From Phragmites australis (taxonomy: Eukaryota > Streptophyta > Magnoliopsida > Poales > Poaceae): a stretch of 64,000 nt of DNA. The translations under genes and the position numbers were made by a program. The stretch is taken from NCBI RefSeq assembly GCF_958298935.1, contig NC_084927.1, forward strand, positions 25,370,001 to 25,434,000, given 5' to 3'. Below the pieces are notes generated by a model. The model was not told where the DNA came from. It saw only the letters and a list, made by a program, of their open reading frames with translations, and did no database searches. Position 1 is the stretch's first letter; the number at the start of each line of letters is the position of its first letter. This document shows positions 24,616 to 37,819 of the stretch, in pieces.

Positions 24616-25441
24616 TTCATCTGAGAATAATGAGTTCATAGTTATATATTTGACTAACACAACATGAATGTCTTGTTAAGGAATTTCATTGGCCACCCTG
24701 TGGGCGCCATGCAGCTATAGCTAGTTCAAATCGATTTATTAACCAAGCAAGCAACGAAGCCATGGTTTAAGAAATGAGAATCCACAAAGCATAGCTTAAG
24801 ACACACCAATTTTCATAGTTCATGCAAATCTTAATGAACTATCAAATCATTTGCACATGGAACGCACAAACGAACTCACCTCCGATGTCCAATCCCTCAA
24901 CCATGCGTCTTGCCATGCCTGCAACCAACTAAAATAAGAGGCTAAGAGGAGCAAAGAGCACCAAAGATTGGACCTGCTGTAAGCCCACACGAGTTAGGGG
25001 GAATAGGGGTGCCATCATGACTGGGAATCGAACAGCCACAGATAAGGATGGGGAATTTCTGCGAGAGGAACCGCTGACAATCTGTGACAACAAACAAACA
25101 ATCGTCATAAAAAACACTAATACTGGGTCACCGCATCCGCCTTCTGTGACAAACAAGGTCGTCATAATAAACCAAACAATATATGACATCAACACAGTCG
25201 TCACAAAAACTATAACTAGCGTCATAAAATCTCCTCCCACAGATCGACACCAGGATAGTGGATTTTATGATGGACACTCATCACCTTTTGTGACACTTTT
25301 AAAGTTTTCTTCATATATACTTGTGACGACTCTAATTTTGTCATGATGGTGTTTCACTGTCATAAAATGGTATAATACATGACAAAAATTGTTGTTGTCA
25401 CGAGAATTTTTGTCACAAAAAAGAACGATTTTCTTGTAGTG
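24616..25441 (-). mobile_element. CACTA element 5' end: terminal repeat and subterminal repeats
   Basis: The terminal motif cgattttcttgtagtg (25426-25441) is the complement of a CACTACAAGAAAA-type CACTA end. Inside it, 25060-25425 is dense with short repeats in both orientations (tgtgacaa, gtcataaa, gtcatgat), as expected of transposase-binding subterminal repeats. This places the promoter end of the element about 0.8 kb upstream of the TNP2 start. The opposite terminus was not found. Confidence 0.75.
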
Positions 25442-26339
25442 GGTCCTCGAATAAAATTGACATGTGAAAACTCACCTATGAGACGTCGTGAGCTCATCGA
25501 TAAGGATGGCAATTGGACCCTACGTTCGAGTACCCACAGGTTCGGTGCCTGATGGGTCTGGGTTCTATTTTTTGCCCACGAGATTGTTGGGTTAGGTACA
25601 AAAAACTAGGTTAGGTCGGGTCAGGTTTCAATTTTTGCCCATGGGTGCCCCATCGGGTCACTCAAACAGTAGATAGTCAGCCCATTTTCGAGTTTTGATG
25701 GCTCGATTGCCCAATCGGCCTTCGGCCACACTGGATATGCTGACCACCAGTTCCTCATACCTCCTCCGACAACACGACCACACGTCATCGCAAATCTAGC
25801 CTCCTCCAGCAACACGCCCACACGCTGCCATAGATCAGAACTCACCATCCGCAAATCCATAGGAGCATGCGGTGACTTGACGAAAAAATGTTGGATTTTG
25901 GTGGGGAGCGGAGTGGGTGGTCCGGCACGGTCGAGCTTGGGGGGTGGGGCGAGTGAGTGGCGACCAATGGGGCCTAAGCTCGGCCAGGTAGAGTGTCGTG
26001 CCGATGGGGCGTGTGAGTCAGTTGCATAGGAGTTCACGGGCGCAAAGCCAACGGTGGAGCTTATGTGACACGACGACCTGGGAAGCGGACGTAGGAAGGA
26101 GGTATTAGCCGACTGTGGCATCAAATAGTGCTAACAGCCCACCATCACTGCCTCCCACATAGCCACCACCATCTCCAGCAGACTTGGACTCAAAATGGTC
26201 TCAGAGGGATTTCTTGCAAATCTTGAGGCCAAATCCACCCTCCTCAACCAAATCAAGGAAGCACGGAAGAATGGCAAGGGTATGGCCCGAATTCATGACA
26301 TGAAGAAAGAGTGCAAAGCTATTGCTTTTCCGGAGGATG

Positions 26340-27671
26340 ACTGAGGCGTGTTGTGGTTTGGAAAGCGACTTGTGGTCCATAAGGTACATGAGTTAAGGAA
26401 AAAAAAATTAGATGAAGCTCATGGCTCCTTGTTGTATATTCACCTCAGGAGCACCAAAATGTATCAAGACCTCAAGAAAAGATTTTGGTGGACTCGTATG
26501 AAGCGGAAGATCGCTCAGTATGTGGCTGGATGTGATGTTTACAGGAGAGTGAAAGCCGAGCATCTCAAGCCGGTTGGAGCACTCCAACCTTTATCAATTC
26601 CTTCTTGGAAGTGGGAAGATATCGGTATGGATTTCATTACTGGGCTACCTAAGACCCCTAGAGGCTATGACTCAATTTGGGTGATCGTTGATTGATTTAC
26701 CAAGTCCACACATTTCCTTCCCGTCAAGACCCGTTATAGTATCAAGGAGTATGTGGAGTTATATCTCTCGAGCATTGTTTGCCTTCATGGGATTCCAAAG
26801 AAGATCGTTTTCAATCGGGGTACTCAGTTCACCTCTTATTTTTGGAGAAGCCTCTACGAAGCCATGGGTACCAAGTTATTCCAGCACCGCCTACCATCCT
26901 CAAACAGATGGTCAAACAGAGAAAGTAAATCAAATACTTGAGGACTTGTTGCGAGCTTGTGATCTCACATATGGAAAGAAATGGGAGATTTACTTGCCAT
27001 TTACCGAGTTTCCTTACAACAACAGCTACCAATCCAGTATTAATATGTCGCCTTTTGAAGCTCTCTATGGGCGGAGGTGTTGAACACCTTTAAATTGGTC
27101 CGAGTCTAGTGAAAGAGTTTTTCTAGGCCCAAGTTTGGTCAAAGAAGTGGAATAGCATGTCCTAACCATTCGCAAGAATCTTCTCGCAGCTCAATCTCGC
27201 CAGAAAAGCTATGCCAATCGTCGTCGACGTAAGCTTGTGTTCAAGATTGGAGAATTCATTTATCTCAAGGTCTATCCCCTCAGAGGAACGCAGTGTTTCC
27301 AGATAAAGGGAAAGTTAGCGCCACATTATGTTGGCCCTTTTTAAATTATTGCCTGACGTGGTGAGGTGGCTTATCAGCTGGAGCTACCTTCATCCATCTC
27401 TGTCTTGCACAACGTCTTCCATGTCTCGCAATTGAAGAAATGTTTCCGCGTTCAAACCGAAGTTGTGATTGTGGATGACCAAGAACTTCAACTCGATCTT
27501 TCTTATTGTGAGCATCTTGTTCGCATTATTGATGAAGCCAAACAGAAGACACGGTGCAAATCAACTAAGTTCCTCAAGGTTCAGTGGAGCAATCATATTG
27601 AAGATGAAGTGACGTGGGAACGTGAAGGTCGACTTCGTGCCGATTATCCTGAGTTTTTCTCCAATATGTGA
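26340..27671 (+). pseudogene. Ty3/gypsy chromovirus (Tekay-like) integrase and chromodomain remnant
   Basis: The zinc-binding region and integrase core read STKMYQDLKKRFWWTRMKRKI, CDVYRRVKAEHLKPVGALQP, WKWEDIGMDFITGLPKTPRG and YDSIWVIVD, then an in-frame TGA near 26695. The core continues (IVCLHGIPKKIVFNRGTQFT) with a frame change before HPQTDGQTEKVNQILEDLLR. The C-terminal chromodomain is at 27366-27671 (FLKVQWSNHIEDEVTWERE). The Cys-x-x-Cys knuckle has become CDVY and the catalytic DRGTQF Asp is changed (NRGTQF). gag, protease and reverse transcriptase are absent. Confidence 0.85.
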
Positions 27672-27822
27672 GTGTTGTATTAGTTTCCAATTCTCACAGC
27701 ATGGTGTCTTGATGTAATCCATGTCATTTCTTTACCACGCAAATCATGAAGTTCCTAGTTCGCCTTACTCTCCCCTAAGCTCACCTGAATCTCGGGACAA
27801 GATTCTTTTAAGGGGGGAGGTT

Positions 27823-30800
27823 TGTCATGTCCCAAATACAGAAGCATGTCATTAAGCATAATCATGCATCATGAGCATCATATTTATTTGTTAAGCATTG
27901 TTGAGTGTTTGTCATTTCTAGTGGTGCTTGATAATTGCTATGTATTTTGAAAATACCTGATGTAAAAGTTCTTTAGCTTAACTTCTACTTATGCATTGTG
28001 GGTGAATCCTTTTAGAAAGGCTTCCTCTCCTTTTGTAAACCTGGCACAAAAAGATCGTAGATTTTTTTGGAGCTCTAGAGCACCTCATTTTGAGTTAGTG
28101 GAATGAGGAGAGAAAGAAAATATTTTGCAGCTGAAAATCATCTTGTCTCTAGCATGTGGGCCCACATGAGCTGGCCGGTCCCACCACCTCACTACCTCTC
28201 TTTGGGCTATAGCAGCCCCACTCCCTTCTCCCTCTCCTCACGCCTCACACTCTCACTCTCTTGCTCCCTCAACCAGCTAAGGAGCAAGGCAGCAGCAACC
28301 ATCTCCCTCTCTCTCAAGCTCTCTCTCATTTCTTCCCCAAAATCCCACCCAAGGAGCAAGAAGCAAGAAGCAAGGTGTGCATGTGTTACCATTGTTTTTC
28401 CCTCCTTCGTAGCTTCCTTTCCATCCAAGAGTCTCTTGCATGCATGGAGTTTTGAAGAAATTGCAAGCACTTTTGTCACAACCTTTGTTCTAAAATTTCA
28501 GCAGTACTTTGGTTTGCTTTCTCCAAGTTCTTTCCTCCGATTCTTCCTCAAATCGATGGTCACAACCCTTGGCAAAAGAACCTGGGGTAAGTCTCTAGTG
28601 TTCCTTACTAGCAATGAACGTTTTAGCTTGGTTTTGGATGGATTTGTGGGCTGCAATCGAGGAATGACGAAGTAACATTGTGTTCTTGAGGTGATAGAGC
28701 TAGAATGAAGGTTTGGATGAGTTAGAGCTAGTGATTCGTGTTTGTGGAGTGGATAAAATAGGTCTAGAACCCATGGTTTAGTGCCTATGCAAGTTTAAGT
28801 GGTTGGGAATTTGACATGCAAGTTGAATAGGTCACAAAAATGTCACAAAAACATGTTTTCTATAGGAACCCGAAGGTTATAGGTGATTTTAACAAAAAAT
28901 ACTTGAGGACCCCCACCCGGAGGTTTATCCGGAGACTCTAGAACCCGGAGGATCTGAGTTCAACCCGGAGGTTCCAGGTGATCCTAACAAAAAATACCTG
29001 AGAAATCCCACCCAGAGGTTCACCGGAGACTCCGAAACCCGTAGGGTCCGAGTTTAACCTGGAGAATCCGGATTGTACTGTTCATTAGGCGTTTTTCTTT
29101 TTATTTACTTTGTTGATAGCTTGTAAATTCCATAATTAATTCATACGAACTCCAAAAATCATGAAACTAGTTGTGTTAGCTTCATATGAGTACGAACTAA
29201 ATGTTAAAAAGTTAGAACTCAAGAAAAATACTTTTTGACAATTAATTAATTAAATGTTTTTTAGCTTAATTAAATTACGGTTAATTAATACCATGTCCTA
29301 AAATTATGAAACCACTTGAAATATTCATCTTTTGATCAGCTATCTAGGAAAAATATACTTTGGTATGAAAGTGTTGTTTAAATTATTGAAGTTCATTTAA
29401 TCTTGATATCTAGTTTAGTCACAGTCCTTTTTGGATAGCCTTTAAATAAATCATTTATACCATGAGCCTATGTGCTTTAATTCGAGTGTTTCTTGCTGCA
29501 TTATGTTCATACCCAGTACCACATCTTCATTAAAATTTTATAGCATTTTCATAACATCTCTTTTATACTCATCATTGCATGCACTCTTCTTAGTGAACGA
29601 AGGACCGGAGGGTAACACGGGCGTGATCGAGGGTGATCCGAAAGTTGGTTCCCTTGCTTGTGAAGCTGATCAACAAGGTAAGCATATAAGAATTTTCATC
29701 CCATTACATCAGATCATATATTGTGTCAATTGATAAGTTATACTTTATGTATGTTTGCATGTCAGTAAGTCTTATGTCGGGTTTTGGGTTAAATCCTATT
29801 TATTGCATTACCCTCCATTGACATTGTTTATCACTTGATCCTTTGTAATCTAGGTTGTTCATGTCACATAATGGTCTAACTTAAAAAGAATGTGTTATGC
29901 TTATCATGGCATAGGTCCTCGGTAGAAATCGATCGGTAGTTCGGCCATCGTTCGTGAGCTTATGGCTTACTTTATATCACAAAGATAATGATGATGGGGG
30001 ATGGTGTAAGTTAGTGAGGATGAGCCAAGATTCGGGCGGGCAAGAGGGATGGCTCGAGAAGGGAGTCTCGGATGCTATATGCCCGCTTGAATCGATTAAA
30101 CACTCTCCATTGTTGCAGTTGGCTTTAGCACTTTTCCATACTTACCACGTATCCGTATATGGAACGGATGAGCCAAATATCTTTGGTAGTTGTGATCTTT
30201 TGGCGTGCTAGTCTCAGATGTTGTCAGCATAATAGGCTTGGAAGGAGTATCTAGTTTGCCCTGGGAGTAGTTTTAGAAGACCCCCGTATGCCAAGGTGCA
30301 TGTTCAAACGGTTATGGCTTATTTGAGAAAGGTTTATATAAGTATCCCTTGTGTGGACCTATGTGATCACGCAAGCCGTATGGTCCTCAAGTCATATGGG
30401 TAATGGAGTACCCCCCCCCTTGCAGGGTCTAAAACAATTCGAATTGTCATGCTCTCAATTATGAGCACGCTTCTGTCTATTTGCATCAATTGTAGAGTTC
30501 CGGTTGTGGTTGTGATGGTATGTTGGGAAATGTATGGTGATGTTGTTGAAGTTTTGATATAGTCGAAGTTATAATTATGGTATGATAATGATCTAAGAAT
30601 AGAAGTTTGGTTATGGTTAGGTATAGATGCTTACACTTGAGTCAAAATTGCTCTTGCATATGAAATTCACTTAACCCTGTGGTTGAGTCCTTGATAATTA
30701 TCCAAATTGCATTTTCCTTAGAGTCGGACTATTTATAAGTGCCCATTATGGATTAAGTCTTGCGAGTACCTTCGTGTCACGTGTTTCGTTTGTTTTTCAG

Positions 30801-31192
30801 GTGAGAAAGGTTTAGTCTTTGGCTACTTTACCCCCACCAATGTTGGTGATGGACAAAAGTAGTGTCAGTCTACTCAAGTGTTATTATTTGGGGTGGTGCC
30901 TTAGGGTAATGGTGCTGCCCATCTTTTGTCGTCATGTAACTTATTCCTCTACATAGCTACTCTAGCAAACGATTGAGTTATGTATTTGTTGTAAAGTCTA
31001 ACTTAATTTAATTACTCACTCTTTATTATATCTTGTGATGATGTGCTTATTGTAAAGGCATGTGTCTTGATCCTGGAAGTAAACACGTGTCTTATAAAGA
31101 CATATGGTGATCCGGTTAATCATTGTGGGCGTGATTATAAAAAATATTTGTTCTAATGATTAGCTCGAATACTATTTGGACGGTTCCTCACA
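27823..31192 (+). mobile_element. Tekay-like 3' LTR, about 3.37 kb
   Basis: The purine run aaggggggagg (27810-27820) immediately precedes tgtcatgtccc, a good LTR start after a polypurine tract. The right end is ..ggttcctcaca (31192), shared with two other LTR copies in the window. Open frames inside (for example 28103-28675) are chance frames in LTR sequence. No 5' LTR copy lies upstream, so the element is 5' deleted. Confidence 0.75.
28895..29075. repeat. Direct repeat within the LTR, period about 110 bp
   Basis: The pattern 'aacaaaaaatac.tgagga', 'cccacccggaggtt.atccgg' and 'gagactctagaacccggagg' occurs twice, starting at about 28891 and 28985. Confidence 0.65.
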
Positions 31193-33600
31193 CCAAGCTT
31201 CCTGAGGACTTCCCCGAGCTCATCCCTTTCATACTCTTCGTCGGAGACGTCTTCCGCATGAGTTCATCCACCCTAAGCTCGTGCACCACTCCAGAGCTCG
31301 ATCTCCAAATTGAAGCCTCCCTGGAGTAGACCCTCCACTATAGTAAGGTGAGACACCCACTACCCTTACCCCGTCATTCCCAAACTCTAGATGGTCATAT
31401 TCCTGATTAGGCCCAACCTCAATCCTAGCCTAGAGCTTGTCCATAGAGCTTCCCGAGTTTGGCTCGGTGTGTGTCATCCAAACCACCCTAGAAGCACTTT
31501 GCTAGTCCCATAGAGTATTTTGGTGCCCTTCGTGGTCGAAGGCAATGCCAGAGCCTTCGACGACGACCTCACCGAGGTGGCACCGGTAGGGTCTAGCGGT
31601 CAGGCCGCCACTAGAGCCAGTTTGACCGCCAGCTGCCGGTCTGACTGCCATCATGCCGTCAGTCTGACCGCCAAGTCCAAATCTCTCTTCACGCCGGTGG
31701 TCTAACCGCCGATCCATCGTCGGTCTGACTGACAGCTATTCAAAGCTTTATACACTTAGGTTATCTTATACGAGGTTCAAACCTTTTATAACCCATATTA
31801 TTTAGCGTTCCTTTGCAAATATTTTCAAAACATGACGCTTTATTATTGTTCGAGCATGTATCATATGCACACTTTTCCATCGTTCACTTGTTTATGTGAG
31901 CATTCTTTATTCGTTTAGAGAGTATCGCGCCGATGGTCAAAGCAGTCGAAGATAAAATTGGACTATCGGAGTTCTATGAGTGTTGCGCAGGTAGCGTCAG
32001 GCAAGCACCGAAGCAGCAAGAGAAACATCTAAGCATACTCATCACACTATTTTGCATCAATTATGTCTAATATGATAAATTATGCTTTATATATGTGTTC
32101 ATGATTAGCGTTCTAGAGTCGAATGATATGAGCAGAACCTATGTTGATGTATTATCTTAACCTTGATATTATTGTTGATCATTATCCTTGTAACCTGGGT
32201 ATGATAATGTCGATGTCTAACCTCAAAGGTTAACTGAAATGCTTAGCAATACATAGGTCCTAGGTAGAAGTCGAGTGGTGGTTCAACCATTGCTCGCGAG
32301 CTTAGAGTTTACTTATGGTTCACAATGATAATGAAATTAGAATGGATGAGTTGTGAGGATAAGGCGAGATGTGGACGGTGCTAGGGGTAGGTCAGAAGAG
32401 TAAACCGGATGTCATAGACTGCTTGCATCATTTAAGTACCGACCGTTGTTACAGTTGGATCTACACTTTCCGTACTAACCACATGTCGATCTAATGGTAA
32501 GATAAGCCGATTATCATACATTGTGCTGACGCTTGCCTTGCGGCCCTATGGCGCGTTAGAAAAAAGAAAATAAGAAGCAAGGTGGCAGAAAGCTGAATGT
32601 GTCCGAAACACGCTCGCGGTAACCCCTGTGCTATAGTGACATGTGCAAGTGGGTAGTTTCGAGTATGAGAAAGGTTAACACAAGTACCCCTTTGCGTGGG
32701 CCTGTGTGATCACGCAAGTTGAATGGTCCTCAAGTTGTGTGGATAAAGATGTACCTCTACAAGGTGTAAGAACAATTCAAATTGTCTCGCTCTCGATCGT
32801 GAGTATGTTTCTATCCATTTGCAGCAGTCGTAGAGTCACGAATGTGGGATAATGTAGTATGATATGTTGGGATGTGATTGAGATGATTCTGTTACGGATA
32901 TATTTATGATGGTTCCAGTTACATATATGTTAATGTTAAGGATTGCAGGGTAAAAAGGTACATGTGGTTAAGAATAGATGCTCACATAATTATGTCAAAA
33001 CTGCTTTTGTATATGAACTTTACTTAACCTTGTGGCAGTTCCTTACTAATTTATCCAAATGCATAATCCTTTAAGTCGAGTTAATTATATGTATCCAATA
33101 TATATTAAGTCTTACGAGTACCTTCGTACTCATGCTGCTCTTTCAGGTGCTACAGACGTGGAGGAGGTAGTGTTCGGCTACTTCGCACCGCCGATGTAAG
33201 TGACAGAGATGAGTAGTGCAAACTACTTATGTGATGTTATTTTAGGGTAGAACCTAAGGGCATATGGCTTCACCTATCTTTATTGTTAATAGATTATATC
33301 TTTCGCTGCGTAGTTTCTCTTTTAGAGATGTGATGATCTATTTATTTGTCCTCCTATCTCTCTTTTATTGTAAATTGTCAGAAATTGTTAATACTTAAAG
33401 ACTTGTAATCTAATTTTATTGTTCACTCTTTATTAAGCTTTGTTGTGATGATATATATTAGAAAGATGTGTGTTCCAATTTTAAGCACAAAACACATGCC
33501 GGGACTACCGAAATAGTATTTTGGTTAATCATTGTAGTCATGATTATAGAAATAATCAACTTAATAATTAATTAGAATATTATTTGGATGATTTCTCACA
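31193..33600 (+). mobile_element. Second related gypsy LTR, 5' part diverged or missing
   Basis: From about 31900 to 33600 it follows the same landmarks as the 27823-31192 LTR (taggtcctaggtagaag, gatctaatggtaag, ttaagtcttacgagtacctt, ggttaatcattg, ttctcaca end). The segment 31560-31730 carries repeated 'tctgaccgcc' units. It is clearly older or from another subfamily. No coding domain is recognised. Confidence 0.6.
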
Positions 33601-33840
33601 TAATAATCACCCAAAACCCAACAAACACCCGATGGATGCGAGTTCGGGTGCCAGTTTTCACCCGTTAGCCATTTCAGGTTCGGTTCAGACTGAGGCTAAC
33701 AGGTTGCGGGTCGGACGTGATTTTTCTTAATCTAGTACCGACCCAACTCGTTGCCATCCCTATTCACCGATGGTTGTCGTGACCCTAGAAGAGATCATTG
33801 GTGCATCGTGATGAGTGACGGTGGCAGGAACAAGGCATAA

Positions 33841-35140
33841 AAGTACTAGTTAAAAATAGCTTCACTGTCGGTTTTTCAACCAGCACTTTTTACTCGGCAC
33901 TGATACTCAGCTAGTATCAGTACCGGTTCTAGGACCGACACAAAAACTCACTATTACTGTCGGTTCAAACCAACAGTAATAGCGGATCAAGAGCCAAGGA
34001 AAAAGGGACAAGCCAGCTCAAAATCAAGCCGGGGAGGCCCCTATTGCGAGCATCCTCTGTACCGGGACACCCTCTATTGCGAGCGGGCTTGGGCTCCTAT
34101 CCGACCTTCAGTCGGCTCGGCTGTCGGTACCGCCGACATGCTCCATCCCTCCGCTGCTCCATAGCCCCAAATTGAACACCACAATCAGAGCCAAACAGCC
34201 CAGAGTCGAGAGAGGAAGAAGAAATTAAAGTAAAATCAAAATAAACAAAATTTCTGCGTAATCATCTGCTTCCATGAAGGTGCTCCATCTGCAAAAACCT
34301 CCATCTCCACATTGACACAGTACAACATTGGAGCTCTCCAAACCGGAGACCTAGAGGCGGCAGACTACTATTGCTCCCACGTTGCTGCTCCCATAGAGGC
34401 GAAGGACTACTACTGCTTCCACTCTACAAAAACCTTGTTCATGGCCACCTCTCTCCTCCAAACCATGCCCGAAATGAACCAATGCCACATCAAATCACCT
34501 CCAAAAATCATACTCCCGAGCATATCTCATCAACAAGCTCCTAAAATACAATCAAAACCCAAGCCTAACCTCAAATCATAGACCAGCGCCAAAATGCAAC
34601 ACCCAAACTCGTACCACCGCACCTCCATGGACGACGACGACAACTAACAGCCCACTTAGCCACACTCAAGCACGAACATGCGGCGCCGCTCCTCCCCGCC
34701 ACCAGCAAGCTCAGCCCATCCCCCTTCGACCAGTCTCTCTCCCTGGCTCCTCTCTCACATCCTCTGCCCCTCTCTCTATCCCCATGTGCCACCCGTCGCT
34801 TGTGGAGGAAAGGAAAGAGATAAGAGAGAGAGGCATTGTGGAGCAAAGAGATAGGGGAGAGAGGGGCTCGAGAGTCGGAAGAGATAAGTCCGAGCCAGAC
34901 GTGACAATCGTGAGCTAAAGTTAGATTGAAAAAAAATATTTAGGCTCGAAGCATCAATGCCGGTTCGCGGCTAGAACTAGCAATGATAGTCTGTATCAGT
35001 GCTGGTTCTTAATGATTCTACCATGATTCGCACGCAAAAGATTAAAAACCGGCAGTGATACGTTTGCACTGTCAGCTTCTGTTCAACCGGTACTGATGAG
35101 CCTCTAGTTTTGACATGTTTTGTAGAAGTGGTGGCTTGCA
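33841..35140. mobile_element. Non-autonomous CACTA candidate
   Basis: Both ends carry many copies of a subterminal motif of the 'actgccggttnnnaaccggcagt' kind: 33855-34010 on the left (tgtcggtttttcaacc, taccggttctagg) and 34950-35100 on the right (aaaaaccggcagtgatac, ttcaaccggtactgatg). The right edge, ttttgtagaagtg, resembles a decayed CACTA terminus. The interior has small GC-rich frames with no recognised domain. No clean TIR pair was found. Confidence 0.5.
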
Positions 35141-36585
35141 GTGCGAAGAGGGATCCAGTGACCAAGGAGCAGCACGTGAAAGCTCTATGGATCTCTACGA
35201 TGGATACAAGCTACCCTACACAGCACGTGGCTTGGGAATTGTCGCAATGGCAGCCAGCGAAGAGGAACGGTGGCGACGGATCAACTTCGGCGTGAAAACA
35301 AAATGAACTGGGTGATGGCACACTCAACTACAGTGCACATGGGCTCTGCGATGAAGCTATAAAGCTAGAGACAGCGCTCTTAGCCTGCAATGACCACCAG
35401 AGGATGGCCGACGATGAGAGCGACGATGAAAATAGAGGAGCTCTAAGTGTGCATGGTGTGGAGTGTGACCTTAGAGAGAGGGATCTAGAGCTCTAGAGAG
35501 TTGAATGGAGGCATGCGGTGCTCCCCAAGTTAGACGAAGTGAAGAAGCATGGCCAGAGGTGGTTGAAGAAGAGGAAGTGAATGTTTGCGGCGACAACGGC
35601 TTGGTCCTAAGGATGAAGTTATGCCTCTGGGCTCTGGTTTACCGTACAAGGAGGGAGACAATGTTCTTCATTGTCGAAAAGGTCTCACGAAAGAAGAACC
35701 AATTGACAAAACTATTCCAACGGTGATCATTGGAGCTGCGAAAGGTGGTTGCCAGCCTTCGGTTGAGCTCAACTTCCCACCCTTCTATTCCCTGCAAGCC
35801 CAAGACGAGCACATCATTAGGCTTATCTCATCGAGGCACACACAGGGAGGGGAAAGCCGAGGTGAAGAGCTCACTAACAACGAGGGCCACTGGTGGCAAA
35901 GTTTACCGTAGGAGGAGGAGAAAGGTGAAAGAGAGGTTCTAGTGGGCAGTTTGCTGCTCTCGGACTTGGGATGGGGAGAGGGGAGCATGTCAAGACTATT
36001 TATAGGCCAAGGGAGGCTCGGGTGCTCTTTGGTGGTGGCCGGGTCATAAGCGTGCATGGCACAATGTTGGTGTGCATGAGGTGCGGCAACCGAGTGCACA
36101 CGGCGTGGGGCTGAGAGGGCTTGAGTGAGCACGCAAAGGTGCCAGGATGCTCAAGAGCTCAAGCGACACACGGTCAAAGCGATGACAGACGGGGAGCAGA
36201 GATGGAACGAGGATTTGGCGTGGTATAGCTCAATGACATGGCTCAGGGTGGGGTGTCGATGGGCGCTCAGCATGCTCGGCTGGCGAGTTGACCATTTGGC
36301 TGTGTCAGACCATCGAGCACACACACGGCGCGACAGAGCGATGGCAGGCAAGGTCGGTAGCATGGAAAAATGGGGCTTCGAGTACGTGGCAATCGGACAG
36401 GGCGAGGAGGTCACCCTAGTGCTCAGTACGGAGAGGTGCCGAGGCTTTGTAGCGGCTCGGTTGTCGGGACACGCGACGATACAGCCATGCACAAAGGCTC
36501 AACTTTGCACAGGAGGTGCCCATGCGGTTGTGACCAGGGCACCCGAGGCGCGGACCTCGCGCTCTCGCTTGGGTTGGAGACAAAG

Positions 36586-36640
<55 letters not shown>

Positions 36641-37181
36641 GTGAGATTGGGGAAATGGGAGGTATAGAGTGTGGCCCATGTGTCCACAAGAGAGAGACAG
36701 CGCGGTAAGGTCGGGCCAAAAGGCCGAGGCGATGCAGTGGAGTGGAGATGTGCTAGCCCAGTAGTTGACTGTGTCATCATGGCGGGAGAATAGAAAAAGT
36801 GTTGTGGGGCCATTGCTAGGCCGAAAGAGAGAGGAGAGGGAGATCTGGCCCGAGGTAAAAAGGATAAAAAAAAAAGGGAGGGAGATTGAGAGTTAACAGG
36901 CTAGGCCGAAAGGTTTGAGAAAGAGGGATTGAAAGAGACACTGGGCCTATTGGATTCCAGAATTTGGAATTACTTTTGAGAGGGATTTAGACCACAGTTT
37001 GAATTATGAACTTTGTTCAAATTCAAGCCTTCACAAAAAAATTCCAAGAAAACCAGAATGCACATGAGCCAATTTAATGCATATTTGATTTTAAATTTTA
37101 AATTTGAGGTGAGTTTGAGATACCTAGCTCAATTTAAACTACTTCCCTTTGGATTTGCCTTGATTTATAAAAAGTACAGCT
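35141..37181. other. GC-rich interval, no gene recognised
   Basis: Several overlapping open frames occur on both strands (35505-36720), but none shows a known domain. The frames over 36588-36635 are low-complexity products of the GA repeat. A captured or decayed gene fragment is possible. Confidence 0.4.
36591..36635. repeat. (GA)n microsatellite, 45 bp
   Basis: An uninterrupted GA dinucleotide tract of about 22 units. It is a likely polymorphic marker. Confidence 0.95.
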
Positions 37182-37819
37182 ATTATTCTAAGAAAATTAG
37201 TCTATTTTCAGTCCCTCAACTATGGCCTCCATTCAATTTTCATTCCTCAACTACAAAACCAGAAATTTTATGTCCTTGGTCTATCAAAACCATTTACAAC
37301 TCATCCATGGTCACTCTAAACGGCTGTTTTGCGCATAGGCCTGGCAACAGGTCAGGTCTCTGCAGGTTTTGCACTTGGCGGGGGAGGGGGCAGTGCAAAA
37401 ATTACCCGTGCGGGGGTCGAGGCCCCGAGATGGAGTTGGGTCAAGTTCGGGGGCAAGAATGCACCCACGCCGGACCACGGGCGCCCGACGGCCCAAGAGC
37501 CCAGTAGCCCATTACATCGGCGCAGCACAGTGCTAAGTGCTAACCCAAGTCCCACTCGGGCACTCCCAAGTCCCACCACGCCCCTAGACGCTGAGTTGCT
37601 AAGACCCGCCTCTAGACCCATCGCCACCCTCCAAACCAGGCGCCCGCAGGCTTGCGCCATGGCGCCAACCTCCCTCCAGCATTCCAACAATCCGCTCCAC
37701 ACCCACCGCCACCTTCCAAACCAGGTGCCATGGCACCAGCCTCCCTCCGGCGCCCAGAAGGTCCGTCGGTACAGCCTCCGCTCACCAGACCACGGCTCGC
37801 CCTGGTGCCACCCGTCTCG

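Larger units (their letters stand above)
25501..33762. mobile_element. hAT-like ends enclosing gypsy insertions
   Basis: The left end taaggatggcaa (25501) and right end ttgccatcccta (33751-33762) are inverted, and both sides continue into 'gggtcggg'-rich subterminal text typical of grass hAT ends. Flanking 8-bp sequences ctcatcga (25493-25500) and ttcaccga (33763-33770) agree at 6 of 8 positions, both differences being C/T. No hAT transposase is seen between them. The interior is occupied by Ty3/gypsy sequence from about 26150 to 33600. The TSD is imperfect, so confidence is moderate. Confidence 0.5.

Noticed and set aside
28103..28675. 190-aa plus-strand open frame
   Set aside because: Lies inside the Tekay-like LTR; low-complexity Ser/Leu composition and no domain.
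36416..36813. Ser/Leu-rich and Glu/Arg-rich frames
   Set aside because: Produced by translation of the GA microsatellite.
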